Source: a virus. From it: a stretch of DNA of 41,153 nt. Shown in pieces: positions 1 to 5,163 of this stretch (positions are counted from its first letter, which is position 1; each line of letters begins with the position of its first letter). Made by a program: the position numbers and the translations under genes. Under the pieces are notes generated by a model that was given only the letters and a program-made list of their open reading frames with translations, searched no databases and was not told where the DNA came from. The DNA lies in the IMG/VR virus record IMGVR_UViG_3300045912_000272, positions 1-41,153 of that record; one strand, 5' to 3'.

Positions 1-127
1 AAACGTCATACAGCTCCTGGAAACGAAAACGCCCGGCGGCGACTCCTCCGAAGAGCAGCCACCGCCGGACGTTGAAAACGGTCGACGTCGTCATCCATGG
101 TGCAACTATAGCACAGCAGCGCGCCCA
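1..127. repeat. 127-bp terminal direct repeat (contig closure overlap), left copy
   Basis: Bases 1-127 are identical to bases 41027-41153. The repeat runs through the leader hairpin and the -10 box of the late promoter and ends inside the spacer of that promoter, so it has no natural boundary. A length of exactly 127 matches the largest k-mer commonly used by de Bruijn assemblers. I infer that the contig is circular with a unit length of 41,026 bp and that this is not a packaging repeat. Confidence 0.95.
28..73 (-). terminator. Terminator-like hairpin with UUCG tetraloop in the late leader
   Basis: The 12-base arms at 28-39 and 62-73 pair with one mismatch. An inner stem closes on 49-52, which reads TTCG between C and G on the minus strand, a very stable cUUCGg tetraloop. 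On the minus strand the hairpin is followed by TTTTCGTTTCC and then by the AGGAG site of the amidase gene. It lies between the late promoter (105-133) and the first late gene. It may be an intrinsic terminator that must be read through, a stop for transcripts arriving from the 188-2992 genes, or an mRNA-stabilising leader. The same element recurs at 41054-41099 in the repeat copy. Confidence 0.6.
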
Positions 128-133
128 CGTCAA
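105..133 (-). promoter_or_regulatory. Late promoter, leftward
   Basis: On the minus strand there is a -35 box TTGACG (128-133), a 17-bp spacer and a -10 box TATAGT (105-110). The -10 is preceded by TGC, giving an extended -10. Transcription would start near 98 and run through the hairpin at 28-73 into the amidase gene (start at 41035, equivalent to position 9) and on through the whole lysis, head and tail cluster. An 11-bp inverted repeat overlaps the -35. Confidence 0.7.
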
Positions 134-151
134 GATGTAGCGTGGGCGCGC
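119..151. promoter_or_regulatory. Inverted repeat overlapping the late promoter -35
   Basis: Perfect 11-bp arms at 119-129 and 141-151 (GCGCGCCCACG and its complement) flank an 11-base centre. The left arm covers part of the late promoter spacer and the end of its -35. It could be an operator controlling late transcription or a hairpin terminating the upstream leftward genes. No T-run follows on the minus strand, which favours the operator reading. Confidence 0.45.
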
Positions 152-187
152 GCGAGTCCTACGACGGGTAGGGGTGACGCGTTCGTG

Positions 188-721
188 TCACGTCAGCGCT
201 CCAGCGGGGATGCCCACGCGTTTGCGCAGGCTTTGCTGCGCGATTGCACACGTCTGCGCACCGTGTACCGTGCGCAGCGCATTGCGCAGCAGTGTGTCGA
301 TCCATTTCGGCACGCCTTCGTCGGTGGTAAATCCGCCGACGAAATTGTACAGCACACACGAGACGGCGCCACGCGCGGCGGCGGCGCACAGATCAGACAA
401 CGCGGATGCGCCCATGGCGCGCGCCGCTTCCGCGACTGCGCGGATGTTGTCCATCGTGATCTTCGCATATGGCAGCATCCATGCCCCTCCCGCACAATGC
501 CGCATCTCAGCCGCTGCCTCGCCCGCGATCCGGCAAGCGATGTCTTGCCGAATGTCCTCGGAGGCGACCTGGTCGATCAGCCACGCCAAATCGTATGCAT
601 TGTCGTGGTGTTCGGCGATCGCCGACAACGTCTGCGGCTCATCTTCCGCCCATGCGCAAAAGCGATCAATACCTTCCTGGCATGCGTTGTGCATTGTGAG
701 CCAGCGCCAATCGATTTGCAT
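188..721 (-). CDS. Hypothetical protein, 177 aa
   Basis: I do not recognise this protein. It starts at an ATG with a good AGGAGAAGAGGA site a few bases upstream. The predicted product is soluble and mostly helical, rich in Ala and Ile, with an acidic Trp-containing N-terminal half (residues 1-60) and no membrane segment or obvious catalytic motif. It is the last gene of the leftward small-gene group that begins at 2992, and it is separated from the gene upstream by a GC hairpin at 746-770. Downstream lies only the late promoter region. Its place among short genes that are neither structural nor replicative suggests an accessory, host-directed role, but that is inference. Confidence 0.7.
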   Translation of the reverse strand: MQIDWRWLTMHNACQEGIDRFCAWAEDEPQTLSAIAEHHDNAYDLAWLIDQVASEDIRQDIACRIAGEAAAEMRHCAGGAWMLPYAKITMDNIRAVAEAARAMGASALSDLCAAAARGAVSCVLYNFVGGFTTDEGVPKWIDTLLRNALRTVHGAQTCAIAQQSLRKRVGIPAGALT

Positions 722-745
722 AAGATTCCTCTTCTCCTGTACTGT

Positions 746-770
746 GCCCCGCGTCGCGGTGACGCGGGGC
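746..770 (-). other. Intercistronic GC hairpin
   Basis: Perfect 10-bp arms (GCCCCGCGTC at 746-755, its complement at 761-770) flank a 5-base loop. It lies between the stop of the 779-997 gene and the ribosome binding site of the 188-721 gene. No T-run follows, so an RNA-processing, stability or rho-type role is more likely than intrinsic termination. It is one of four such hairpins in this gene group. Confidence 0.6.
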
Positions 771-778
771 GATGATGG

Positions 779-997
779 CTACGCTTTTGGCGCGGGCGCG
801 GGCGCGATTGCCGCACGCACGATCCGCGCGATCTCTTGCTGCTCTTCCTCTGGCGTGGCCGGGCGGCCATACGTTGCCCAACACCACAGCCGAAAGGACA
901 ACGCGACCTCGTGGGGAAGCGTGAACGAACGGCGCAGCGGCCGCCCACGACGCGGCCCCCGATTCCCACTGCGTTTATTGCCACTCATTGTCATCAT
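779..997 (-). CDS. Small basic DNA-binding-type protein, 72 aa (RHH-like)
   Basis: The start ATG at 997 follows GAGGAGGACA at ideal spacing; a second in-frame ATG lies 6 bases further on. The N-terminal 25 residues are strongly basic (KRSGN, RGPRRGRPLRR). They are followed by a short beta-like stretch RSFTLP and two helices, the layout of a ribbon-helix-helix repressor. The RGRP...S.TL.P pattern is shared with the gene at 10447-10668, so the two look like distant paralogs, and each is the second gene of a two-gene module with its own promoter. It overlaps the end of the upstream gene (stop at 975). A DNA-binding regulator is my inference; no family was confirmed. Confidence 0.65.
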   Translation of the reverse strand: MMTMSGNKRSGNRGPRRGRPLRRSFTLPHEVALSFRLWCWATYGRPATPEEEQQEIARIVRAAIAPAPAPKA

Positions 998-1259
998 TGT
1001 CCTCCTCGTCCACGTCGTCCACGTGGACGGTCAGCTCCAAAATTTCCTCCGCATCTTCGCCGTCACTATTGCAGTCTTCGTAATCCAGGTCGCACGCCTG
1101 GTAGAAGTCATGTACCGTCGCCAGGCAGCGGTCGTTCTGCCAGTTTGGGCGCGGTGCCCAATACGTTTCCCACGTGTTGGGCGTGCCGTACACCTTCATG
1201 GCATTGTCGTCCATGGCTCCAAGTCGTTCGCGTGTGATTGTAATCGTAATAGTGGTCAT
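975..1259 (-). CDS. Small acidic protein, 94 aa
   Basis: I chose the second of two adjacent ATGs (1262 and 1259) because AAAGGA then stands 6 bases away. The N-terminus is a Thr/Ile repeat (MTTITITIT). The C-terminal 45 residues are extremely acidic, with runs such as DVDEEDNDDNE, resembling a DNA-mimic or an acidic partner of a basic protein. The next gene (779-997) encodes a very basic product, so the two could neutralise or bind each other; this is inference. It is the first gene behind the promoter at 1297-1325. The module parallels 10922-10447, where a protein starting MTTYYT precedes a basic RHH-like protein. Confidence 0.65.
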   Translation of the reverse strand: MTTITITITRERLGAMDDNAMKVYGTPNTWETYWAPRPNWQNDRCLATVHDFYQACDLDYEDCNSDGEDAEEILELTVHVDDVDEEDNDDNEWQ

Positions 1260-1282
1260 CATCGTTCCTTTCATTATCAATC

Positions 1283-1317
1283 GCCTCAATGATAAGAGTG
1301 TACCACAACGTTGAGGC
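1283..1317. promoter_or_regulatory. Candidate operator around the 1297 promoter
   Basis: GCCTCAA at 1283-1289 and TTGAGGC at 1311-1317 form a perfect 7-bp inverted repeat flanking the -10 box. A direct repeat GAGGCATTG / GAGGCAATG continues through the -35 (1313-1334). The positions suggest repressor sites; the likely repressor would be the RHH-like product of the same operon. Confidence 0.5.
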
Positions 1318-1325
1318 ATTGTCAA
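1297..1325 (-). promoter_or_regulatory. Promoter, leftward
   Basis: The minus strand carries a perfect -35 TTGACA (1320-1325), a 17-bp spacer and a -10 TACACT (1297-1302). It drives the 975-1259 / 779-997 / 188-721 genes. The hexamer pair and spacing are the same as those of the rightward promoter at 11437-11465. Confidence 0.75.
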
Positions 1326-1340
1326 GAGGCAATGTGATAA

Positions 1341-1727
1341 TTACTCCAGCCATCCCCCGTCGACCGCCTCCCGTGCCCAAACCACCAGCTCGGACACCGG
1401 ATCGATGGCCACGCGCCGCCAATGGTCGCGGGTGCCCCAATCGTGGAGCAACACGATCCGGTGCTCATACAGCGCTGGCGTGCCCAGGACGCGCGCCTCG
1501 GCCAGCGCGTACCATGCCTCATCGTCGAGGCAGTCGACGCTCCCTGACCAATCCCGCAGCCGCGCCCGCAAGGCCGGATCGTGCGCCGGCACCGCTTCGC
1601 GGTGTGTTGGGCGGTAATTTACCCACGCGTCGCGCAAGCGGCGCTGGGAAAACGCGCCATAGCGGGTGGCGCGGGTGCCGTTGTTGATCGTCGTGTTGCC
1701 GTAGGGGTTTTCGATGGCATAAAACAT
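1341..1727 (-). CDS. Hypothetical protein, 128 aa
   Basis: The ATG at 1727 sits behind GAGGAGACGACT, so longer upstream extensions are not needed. The product is soluble, rich in Trp, Arg and Asp, with no transmembrane segment and no motif I recognise. The N-terminus (MFYAIENPYGN) and the Trp-rich C-terminal half (residues 70-128) look like a compact globular domain. It lies in the leftward small-gene group, separated from the next upstream gene by the hairpin at 1744-1764, and it ends just before the promoter at 1297-1325. The function is unknown. Confidence 0.7.
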   Translation of the reverse strand: MFYAIENPYGNTTINNGTRATRYGAFSQRRLRDAWVNYRPTHREAVPAHDPALRARLRDWSGSVDCLDDEAWYALAEARVLGTPALYEHRIVLLHDWGTRDHWRRVAIDPVSELVVWAREAVDGGWLE

Positions 1728-1743
1728 AGTCGTCTCCTCACTG

Positions 1744-1764
1744 CCCCGCCGGGCGCGGGCGGGG
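1744..1764 (-). other. Intercistronic GC hairpin
   Basis: CCCCGCC (1744-1750) pairs with GGCGGGG (1758-1764). It sits directly after the stop codon of the 1768-2079 gene and before the ribosome binding site of the 1341-1727 gene. Its sequence is closely related to the hairpins at 2100-2120 and 2752-2780. Confidence 0.55.
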
Positions 1765-1767
1765 TGA

Positions 1768-2079
1768 TTAGCGGCATTCCCGGCACTGATACACACCGAG
1801 TGCGTTTGCGACCGCCGTTGATGCGACGGGCTGGCCACAGTAGTGGCACCGCGCCGCGCTCGCAAGCTCCTGCTGCGCCTGTGCGACGACCGCGGCCATC
1901 GCCGCGTGATAGTCGGCAATCGCATCAGCGGCGGTCGCAAACGTTGCGCCAGTCCCCACCGCCCAGGCGAATCCGTACCGCCAGCGCCCGTTGTCGAGCG
2001 CGGTCACGGGGTGCGACGCCGGCGTCGCATCACGCGCGGCAATCTCGTTGCCAAGCGTGTCGTACCAATACTGCTGCAT
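1768..2079 (-). CDS. Small zinc-ribbon protein, 103 aa
   Basis: The start ATG at 2079 follows AAAGGAGCCAACC. The N-terminal part (MQQYWYDTLGN) resembles the openings of the neighbouring small proteins. The middle is Ala-rich and helical, and the C-terminus ends in CHYCGQP and YQCREC, two CxxC pairs about 18 residues apart that should bind one zinc as a zinc ribbon. Such tiny phage zinc ribbons usually contact nucleic acid or a host polymerase, but no specific family can be named. It is flanked by GC hairpins on both sides. Confidence 0.7.
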   Translation of the reverse strand: MQQYWYDTLGNEIAARDATPASHPVTALDNGRWRYGFAWAVGTGATFATAADAIADYHAAMAAVVAQAQQELASAARCHYCGQPVASTAVANALGVYQCRECR

Positions 2080-2099
2080 GGTTGGCTCCTTTGTGCTCG

Positions 2100-2120
2100 C
2101 CCCGCCGGGTACGGGCGGTG
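2100..2120 (-). other. Intercistronic GC hairpin
   Basis: CCCCGCC (2100-2106) pairs with GGCGGTG (2114-2120) with one mismatch across a GTAC-containing loop. It lies between the stop of the 2121-2732 gene and the ribosome binding site of the 1768-2079 gene, like the sister hairpins at 1744 and 2752. Confidence 0.5.
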
Positions 2121-2732
2121 CTAAACGCGCAACGGATCGGGATCGATCATCACCCGCTCGTCCCACGTCATGCCACGAATTTGCTGGCCATCGAATACAT
2201 AATAATGCGCATCCGGTGCGCCATACAGACGCCCACGCAAAACCACGCGGAAGACCGATCCGCGCGGCACCAGCGCCACAAGCTGAACGCCACTCCCCAT
2301 ATGCCCAGCATCCCCTTGAGCAATGATTCCCTGTGCCAACACCGTGCCAGGAAACGGCAGGAACCCGGTTGGTTTGCCCGTCGCCGGGTCTGTCCCCGCA
2401 CGATCGCCGGTGTGGTTATTGGAGCCCCGAAAACCGATCGGCGTGCGGAACACCACAAGGGCCGCGCTGTGATCGGTTGCCGAATCTGCCGGGATCAGAC
2501 GCGGCTTACTCGCACGCGTCTGGCCAAGGCTCGCCGCCGTCAGCAGCATTCCGCGCTCGCCGGGCGCGTCTCCGGCGACAGGCACAACGCCCAACTGCCG
2601 CCCGCGCCCACTTTCCCCCACCACCACCGCGCCGATCACGGTGGTCTGGTCGGACAGCGGAAACCGCTGTACCTGCGTGCCAACCGAGGCACAGCCCCGG
2701 TTCTGTGCAATTTCGAAAATCATATACGACAT
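2121..2732 (-). CDS. Hypothetical protein, 203 aa
   Basis: The reading frame has normal high-GC codon use and starts at 2732 with a weak A-rich site (AGAAAGAAA). The product looks like a beta-rich single-domain protein: many Val/Gly strands, FPLSDQTTVIG near residue 25 and a C-terminal segment with VVLRGRLYG. There are no membrane segments and no recognisable catalytic residues. It is the second gene of the leftward group and is isolated from both neighbours by GC hairpins, so its mRNA may be processed separately. No family was recognised. Confidence 0.65.
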   Translation of the reverse strand: MSYMIFEIAQNRGCASVGTQVQRFPLSDQTTVIGAVVVGESGRGRQLGVVPVAGDAPGERGMLLTAASLGQTRASKPRLIPADSATDHSAALVVFRTPIGFRGSNNHTGDRAGTDPATGKPTGFLPFPGTVLAQGIIAQGDAGHMGSGVQLVALVPRGSVFRVVLRGRLYGAPDAHYYVFDGQQIRGMTWDERVMIDPDPLRV

Positions 2733-2751
2733 TGTAAATTTCTTTCTGTGT

Positions 2752-2780
2752 CTTGCCCCGCCGTGTACGGGCGGGGCAAG
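2752..2780 (-). other. Intercistronic GC hairpin, perfect 11-bp stem
   Basis: CTTGCCCCGCC (2752-2762) pairs perfectly with 2770-2780 across a 7-base loop. It is the strongest of the four related hairpins and lies between the 2792-2992 and 2121-2732 genes. Only short T-tracts follow on the minus strand (GTAAATTTC is reversed here), so true terminator function is uncertain. Confidence 0.6.
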
Positions 2781-2791
2781 ACGATGTTCAT

Positions 2792-2992
2792 TTACCAGGG
2801 TTTTGCGAACATTTCCAAAACGCGCCGCTCGATCTCGGGCCGTTCCCGGCGCGCGCCTGGATACGCGCGGATGGAGGTTCCGATGTATTCTCCATCTCGA
2901 TCACCTACGTCCCGGTACACTGCGCCGGTCTCGTCCACGATAACCCTGCGGTAATTCCGCGGGTTGCGGTCGATCTGATACACTTTTGTCAT
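2792..2992 (-). CDS. Small hypothetical protein, 66 aa
   Basis: This is the first gene of the leftward block. It starts at 2992 behind AAAGGCAACGACC, about 40 bases below the promoter at 3034-3062. The product is short, charged and Arg-rich (RNPRNYRR near residue 9, RRERPEIERR near residue 48) and is predicted to be a small alpha/beta protein. Its immediate-early position and size fit a host-takeover or regulatory peptide, but this is inference from location only. No domain was recognised. Confidence 0.65.
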   Translation of the reverse strand: MTKVYQIDRNPRNYRRVIVDETGAVYRDVGDRDGEYIGTSIRAYPGARRERPEIERRVLEMFAKPW

Positions 2993-3033
2993 GGTCGTTG
3001 CCTTTCTTTGTTCGTTCGTTCGTTTCTGGACTC

Positions 3034-3062
3034 ATCATACCGCACACCCGCACACAAGTCTA
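3034..3062 (-). promoter_or_regulatory. Leftward early promoter
   Basis: On the minus strand, TAGACT (3057-3062) and TATGAT (3034-3039) are 17 bp apart. The -35 is weak (4 of 6), and directly upstream of it begin four 11-bp tandem repeats (3064-3107). That is where an activator or upstream-element contact would sit. Confidence 0.6.
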
Positions 3063-3063
3063 T

Positions 3064-3107
3064 GATAAATACCTGATAAATACCTGATAAATACCTGATA
3101 AATACCT
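3064..3107. repeat. Four tandem 11-bp iterons (GATAAATACCT)
   Basis: Four perfect copies of GATAAATACCT run head to tail at 3064, 3075, 3086 and 3097, with a partial fifth (GATA) following. The 11-bp period is close to one DNA turn, so a protein bound to each would sit on one face of the helix. The array abuts the -35 box of the leftward promoter and lies between the two divergent operons. It is a candidate activator or repressor array, or a second replication element. Confidence 0.85.
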
Positions 3108-3165
3108 GATACGGCGCACCACGGATCGTTGACATCCCCGGTAGTGCGCCGCTTCCCAGCGCGCG

Positions 3166-3300
3166 CTATTTGACGATCTGCGCTCCGATCTGCAACACGA
3201 CCCGCATCCACAAGTCGCCGCTGATCGTCACGCGTGGGTTCATGACTTCGCACAGGTACGGATTGCGCCGCACGGCATGCAAAGAGTTGGGTGCTTTCAC
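3166..3300 (-). CDS. Possible 44-aa ORF in the divergent control region
   Basis: A minus-strand frame with a GTG start at 3300 and a TAG stop at 3166 reads as plausible protein, with stretches such as RRNPYLCEV and TISGDLWMRVV. There is no convincing ribosome binding site, and a stop codon lies only a few codons upstream of the GTG. It may be a small gene, the tail end of a decayed gene, or chance in GC-rich DNA. The rest of 2993-3398 holds only regulatory DNA, including a 7-bp inverted repeat GGCGCAC / GTGCGCC at about 3113-3151. Confidence 0.25.
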   Translation of the reverse strand: MKAPNSLHAVRRNPYLCEVMNPRVTISGDLWMRVVLQIGAQIVK

Positions 3301-3337
3301 CCAGCCGGCCAACTACCGATGCGCCAAAAAGTTGTGG

Positions 3338-3366
3338 TTGAAGTTCTTTTCTTGATCTGCTATACT
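3338..3366 (+). promoter_or_regulatory. Rightward promoter of the HTH gene
   Basis: TTGAAG (3338-3343) and TATACT (3361-3366) are separated by 17 bp, and TGC before the -10 makes it an extended -10 promoter. The start site would lie about 25 bases before the ribosome binding site of the 3399 gene. Small GATC-containing symmetric motifs surround the -10. Confidence 0.7.
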
Positions 3367-3398
3367 GATCAGCAGCACAATGCAAAAAGAGGAATGCT

Positions 3399-3614
3399 AT
3401 GTTTGATCACTTTTTTGCAACACTCAAGACGTTTGGGCCGCCCGCTGAACAGGCCCGGCGGCTAGGCGTAACAACCCGTGCGATTGATAATTGGAAAAGC
3501 GGCGAAATCCCGAGCTGGCTGCACCGCTTGCGCCGAAATCCCGAACTCCTCATCGCGCTCCTCCAGGATGCGCAAGCAACTGATGAACGGAAGCAATCTT
3601 CAGAAAACGCTTGA
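3399..3614 (+). CDS. Cro-like helix-turn-helix regulator, 71 aa
   Basis: The start ATG follows AAGAGGAATGCT. Residues 15-38 (AEQARRLGVTTRAIDNWKSG) are a textbook helix-turn-helix of the Cro / YdaS type, and the protein has little besides it. The length fits Cro-like phage regulators. It is the first rightward gene, and the -35 of the next promoter (3611-3639) overlaps its stop codon. It probably binds one of the nearby symmetric sites: the 16-bp-arm inverted repeat at 3618-3660, the 11-bp iterons at 3064-3107, or both. The DNA-binding role is well supported by the motif; the target is inferred from position. Confidence 0.85.
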   Translation: MFDHFFATLKTFGPPAEQARRLGVTTRAIDNWKSGEIPSWLHRLRRNPELLIALLQDAQATDERKQSSENA

Positions 3615-3639
3615 CATCTGAACTTTTCTTCTGTATAAT
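3611..3639 (+). promoter_or_regulatory. Consensus rightward early promoter
   Basis: Perfect TTGACA (3611-3616) and perfect TATAAT (3634-3639) with a 17-bp spacer. This is the strongest promoter in the genome and drives the replication operon beginning at 3684. The -35 overlaps the stop codon of the upstream HTH gene, and the -10 sits in the centre of a large inverted repeat. Confidence 0.85.
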
Positions 3640-3660
3640 AACAACAGAGGAAAAGTTCAG
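3618..3660. promoter_or_regulatory. Operator: 16-bp-arm inverted repeat centred on the -10
   Basis: Arms at 3618-3633 and 3645-3660 (CTGAACTTTTCTTCTG and its complement, one mismatch) flank 11 central bases that contain the -10 box. A repressor bound here would occlude RNA polymerase. Most of the left arm lies upstream of the transcription start, so this is DNA symmetry rather than an mRNA hairpin. Confidence 0.75.
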
Positions 3661-3683
3661 TCGTATTCTGGAGGAGCACCGCC

Positions 3684-4370
3684 ATGATCACACAGGCCGC
3701 CGTTAACTGGAACCTCGCTGAATACCATGCGCAGCCGACACGCCGCATACCCGCGGACGCGTTTCGGCCAATTGACACCCTGGCCTGCGGGCCGCGTGTG
3801 CGCGAGCTGGCGCGGCAGGCCCACGCCGCGGTTGCCGCCGGGGATCGCGCCCTGGCGGCGGCGCTGAAGGCCGAGGCGCAGGCGCTGGTGGATGCCGAGC
3901 TGACACCCGCCCCGCCCGTCTACATTCCCACGGTTGATCAGATTGACTACGGCGCACTCACGAACTTTTTGAATGCTTGCGATCAGGCATGCCAACGCCC
4001 GATCCCGCGCCGCAACCCGGTGCTAGATCGGGCGTTGGCATGCCTCGAGTCGCAGGCCGACGACGCCGAGGCGCTGCTGGCTGCCTACGCCCAGCAGGGA
4101 CGCCGCAACAGCCCCGGCGCGGAGGAGCTGCGCTATCAGCGGAGTATCCGCGACCTCAGCCGCAAGGCGGCGGATTTGTTGCGGATCGAAGGCCTGCCGG
4201 AACGCGTCCGGGATGGCTGGCTGGTGCGCAGCGGGTCGACGGTCTACGTCGTGTCGGACACGACGCCCCGGCGCTGCGATTGCCAGGCCGGGCGCGCAGG
4301 CGTGCGCTGCAAGCACACGCTGATGGTCGAGGCAGTGGCGCAGGCCGCGAACGAACGGAAGGCGGTTTAA
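3684..4370 (+). CDS. SWIM zinc-finger protein, 228 aa
   Basis: The ATG follows TGGAGGAGCACCGCC and is the first gene behind the consensus promoter at 3611. The C-terminus carries a SWIM-type zinc finger, CxCx8CxH, with C198, C200, C209 and H211 as ligands inside RCDCQAGRAG...CKHTL. The first 190 residues are helical and Ala/Arg-rich, with no enzyme signature visible. SWIM fingers bind DNA or proteins and occur in helicases, transposases and plant regulators; stand-alone phage SWIM proteins are poorly characterised. The place at the head of the early operon suggests a role in takeover or replication. The domain call is firm; the role is unknown. Confidence 0.8.
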   Translation: MITQAAVNWNLAEYHAQPTRRIPADAFRPIDTLACGPRVRELARQAHAAVAAGDRALAAALKAEAQALVDAELTPAPPVYIPTVDQIDYGALTNFLNACDQACQRPIPRRNPVLDRALACLESQADDAEALLAAYAQQGRRNSPGAEELRYQRSIRDLSRKAADLLRIEGLPERVRDGWLVRSGSTVYVVSDTTPRRCDCQAGRAGVRCKHTLMVEAVAQAANERKAV

Positions 4371-4371
4371 G

Positions 4372-4623
4372 ATGAACGCACTCCAGTGGCATTTGGAACA
4401 GTCCAGCCGGATGGCCGCGTACGTGCGGCTGTTTGAAGCGAAGGCGCTGCGCTACGGCATTGATGTGTCCGACAGCGCGAACGCGATCGGCTTCGCGCAT
4501 ATGATCAGTAGCGAAGCGATGCTCTGGCACGCAGCGCAGGCCGAATGGATCGAACTGACCGCGGCCAAATTTGACGCCGCGAACGACGCGTTTGGCGACG
4601 ACTCGACACACGAAAGCGATTGA
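4372..4623 (+). CDS. Hypothetical protein, 83 aa
   Basis: This frame starts one base after the stop of the SWIM gene, with GGAAGG about a dozen bases upstream. The product is predicted to be all-helical, with aromatic and Met residues on one face (residues 1-60) and a short acidic tail (DDSTHESD). There is no membrane segment, zinc motif or HTH. It is translationally linked to its neighbours in the early operon. No family was recognised. Confidence 0.65.
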   Translation: MNALQWHLEQSSRMAAYVRLFEAKALRYGIDVSDSANAIGFAHMISSEAMLWHAAQAEWIELTAAKFDAANDAFGDDSTHESD

Positions 4624-4624
4624 T

Positions 4625-4891
4625 ATGCAGTATCAGCAGACCGTGCGCCTGGCGCGGATTGTCGCGCGCCAGGCAAACCTCCCCATCCGCCAGGCGCACC
4701 TGGCGGTCTGCGACGTGTTGGTGTGCCGGCGGCCGTCGCGCTACCGCGCCGATGTGCTGCTGGCGCTAGCGGCATCCGATCCGGATGACGCGCCGCTGCC
4801 GACCGATGCGCCGGGCGATGACTGCCCGGAGCACGGGCCGTACGACGGCAGCCCGGGGGACTGCCCCCATTGCCAGGAGGAGAAACCATGA
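4625..4891 (+). CDS. Small protein with C-terminal zinc knuckle, 88 aa
   Basis: I chose the ATG at 4625, one base after the TGA of the preceding gene, over an upstream in-frame ATG at 4571 that lies inside that gene. The N-terminal 55 residues form Arg/Ala-rich helices with a Cys-Val motif (AVCDVLVCRR). The C-terminus has CPEHG and CPHC separated by about nine residues, which would make a small zinc-binding knuckle. It overlaps the next gene by four bases. This is probably a small nucleic-acid-associated protein; the function is unknown. Confidence 0.65.
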   Translation: MQYQQTVRLARIVARQANLPIRQAHLAVCDVLVCRRPSRYRADVLLALAASDPDDAPLPTDAPGDDCPEHGPYDGSPGDCPHCQEEKP

Positions 4892-5163
4892 CGCACACCA
4901 TCGCACCGACCACGTTGCGCCGCGTGTGGGCGCACGTCAGCCGCTATCCGGCGATGTCGTGCGCCGAGCGCGGCGCCGTGCTTGGCATGGCGTCATCGAC
5001 CGTCTGGTGGGCGCTGCGCCGCCTGGCGGCGGCAGGCTACATCGTCATGCCGCCGCCGCACGTGCGCGGTGTGCCGATCACCGTCAACATCCCGCTGATG
5101 GTGCCGGACTCAGCCGGCGAGGAGGAGCGCACGGATGGATCGCGAGGAGGCGCCGATGCTTGA
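4888..5163 (+). CDS. Small winged-helix/HTH protein, 91 aa
   Basis: The ATG at 4888 follows CCAGGAGGAGAAACC and overlaps the previous stop. Residues 8-60 have the pattern of a winged helix: a first helix, then SCAERGAVLGMASSTVWWALR as helix-turn-helix, then LAAAGYIVMP as the start of the wing. This resembles the MarR/Lrp-like reading heads that phages use in regulators and replication loaders. It stands two genes ahead of the replication initiator. DNA binding is likely; the target is unknown. Confidence 0.7.
   Translation: MTHTIAPTTLRRVWAHVSRYPAMSCAERGAVLGMASSTVWWALRRLAAAGYIVMPPPHVRGVPITVNIPLMVPDSAGEEERTDGSRGGADA

Noticed and set aside
1-127. Biological direct terminal repeat or cos site
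   Set aside because: The repeat ends in the middle of a promoter spacer and its length equals a standard assembler k-mer; an assembly overlap explains it better.
119-151. Intrinsic terminator for the 188-721 gene
   Set aside because: The stem is perfect, but no T-run follows on the minus strand and it overlaps the late promoter -35, so an operator is preferred.
174-1292. Plus-strand open frame opposite 188-997
   Set aside because: Cys/Arg/Ser-rich, no start signal; the minus-strand genes have better starts and promoters.
1581-2954. Long plus-strand open frame across the small leftward genes
   Set aside because: It ignores three intercistronic hairpins and good ribosome binding sites on the minus strand, and its content is low-complexity Arg/Pro.
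3064-3107. CRISPR array
   Set aside because: The four repeats are only 11 bp and directly adjacent, with no spacers and no cas genes.
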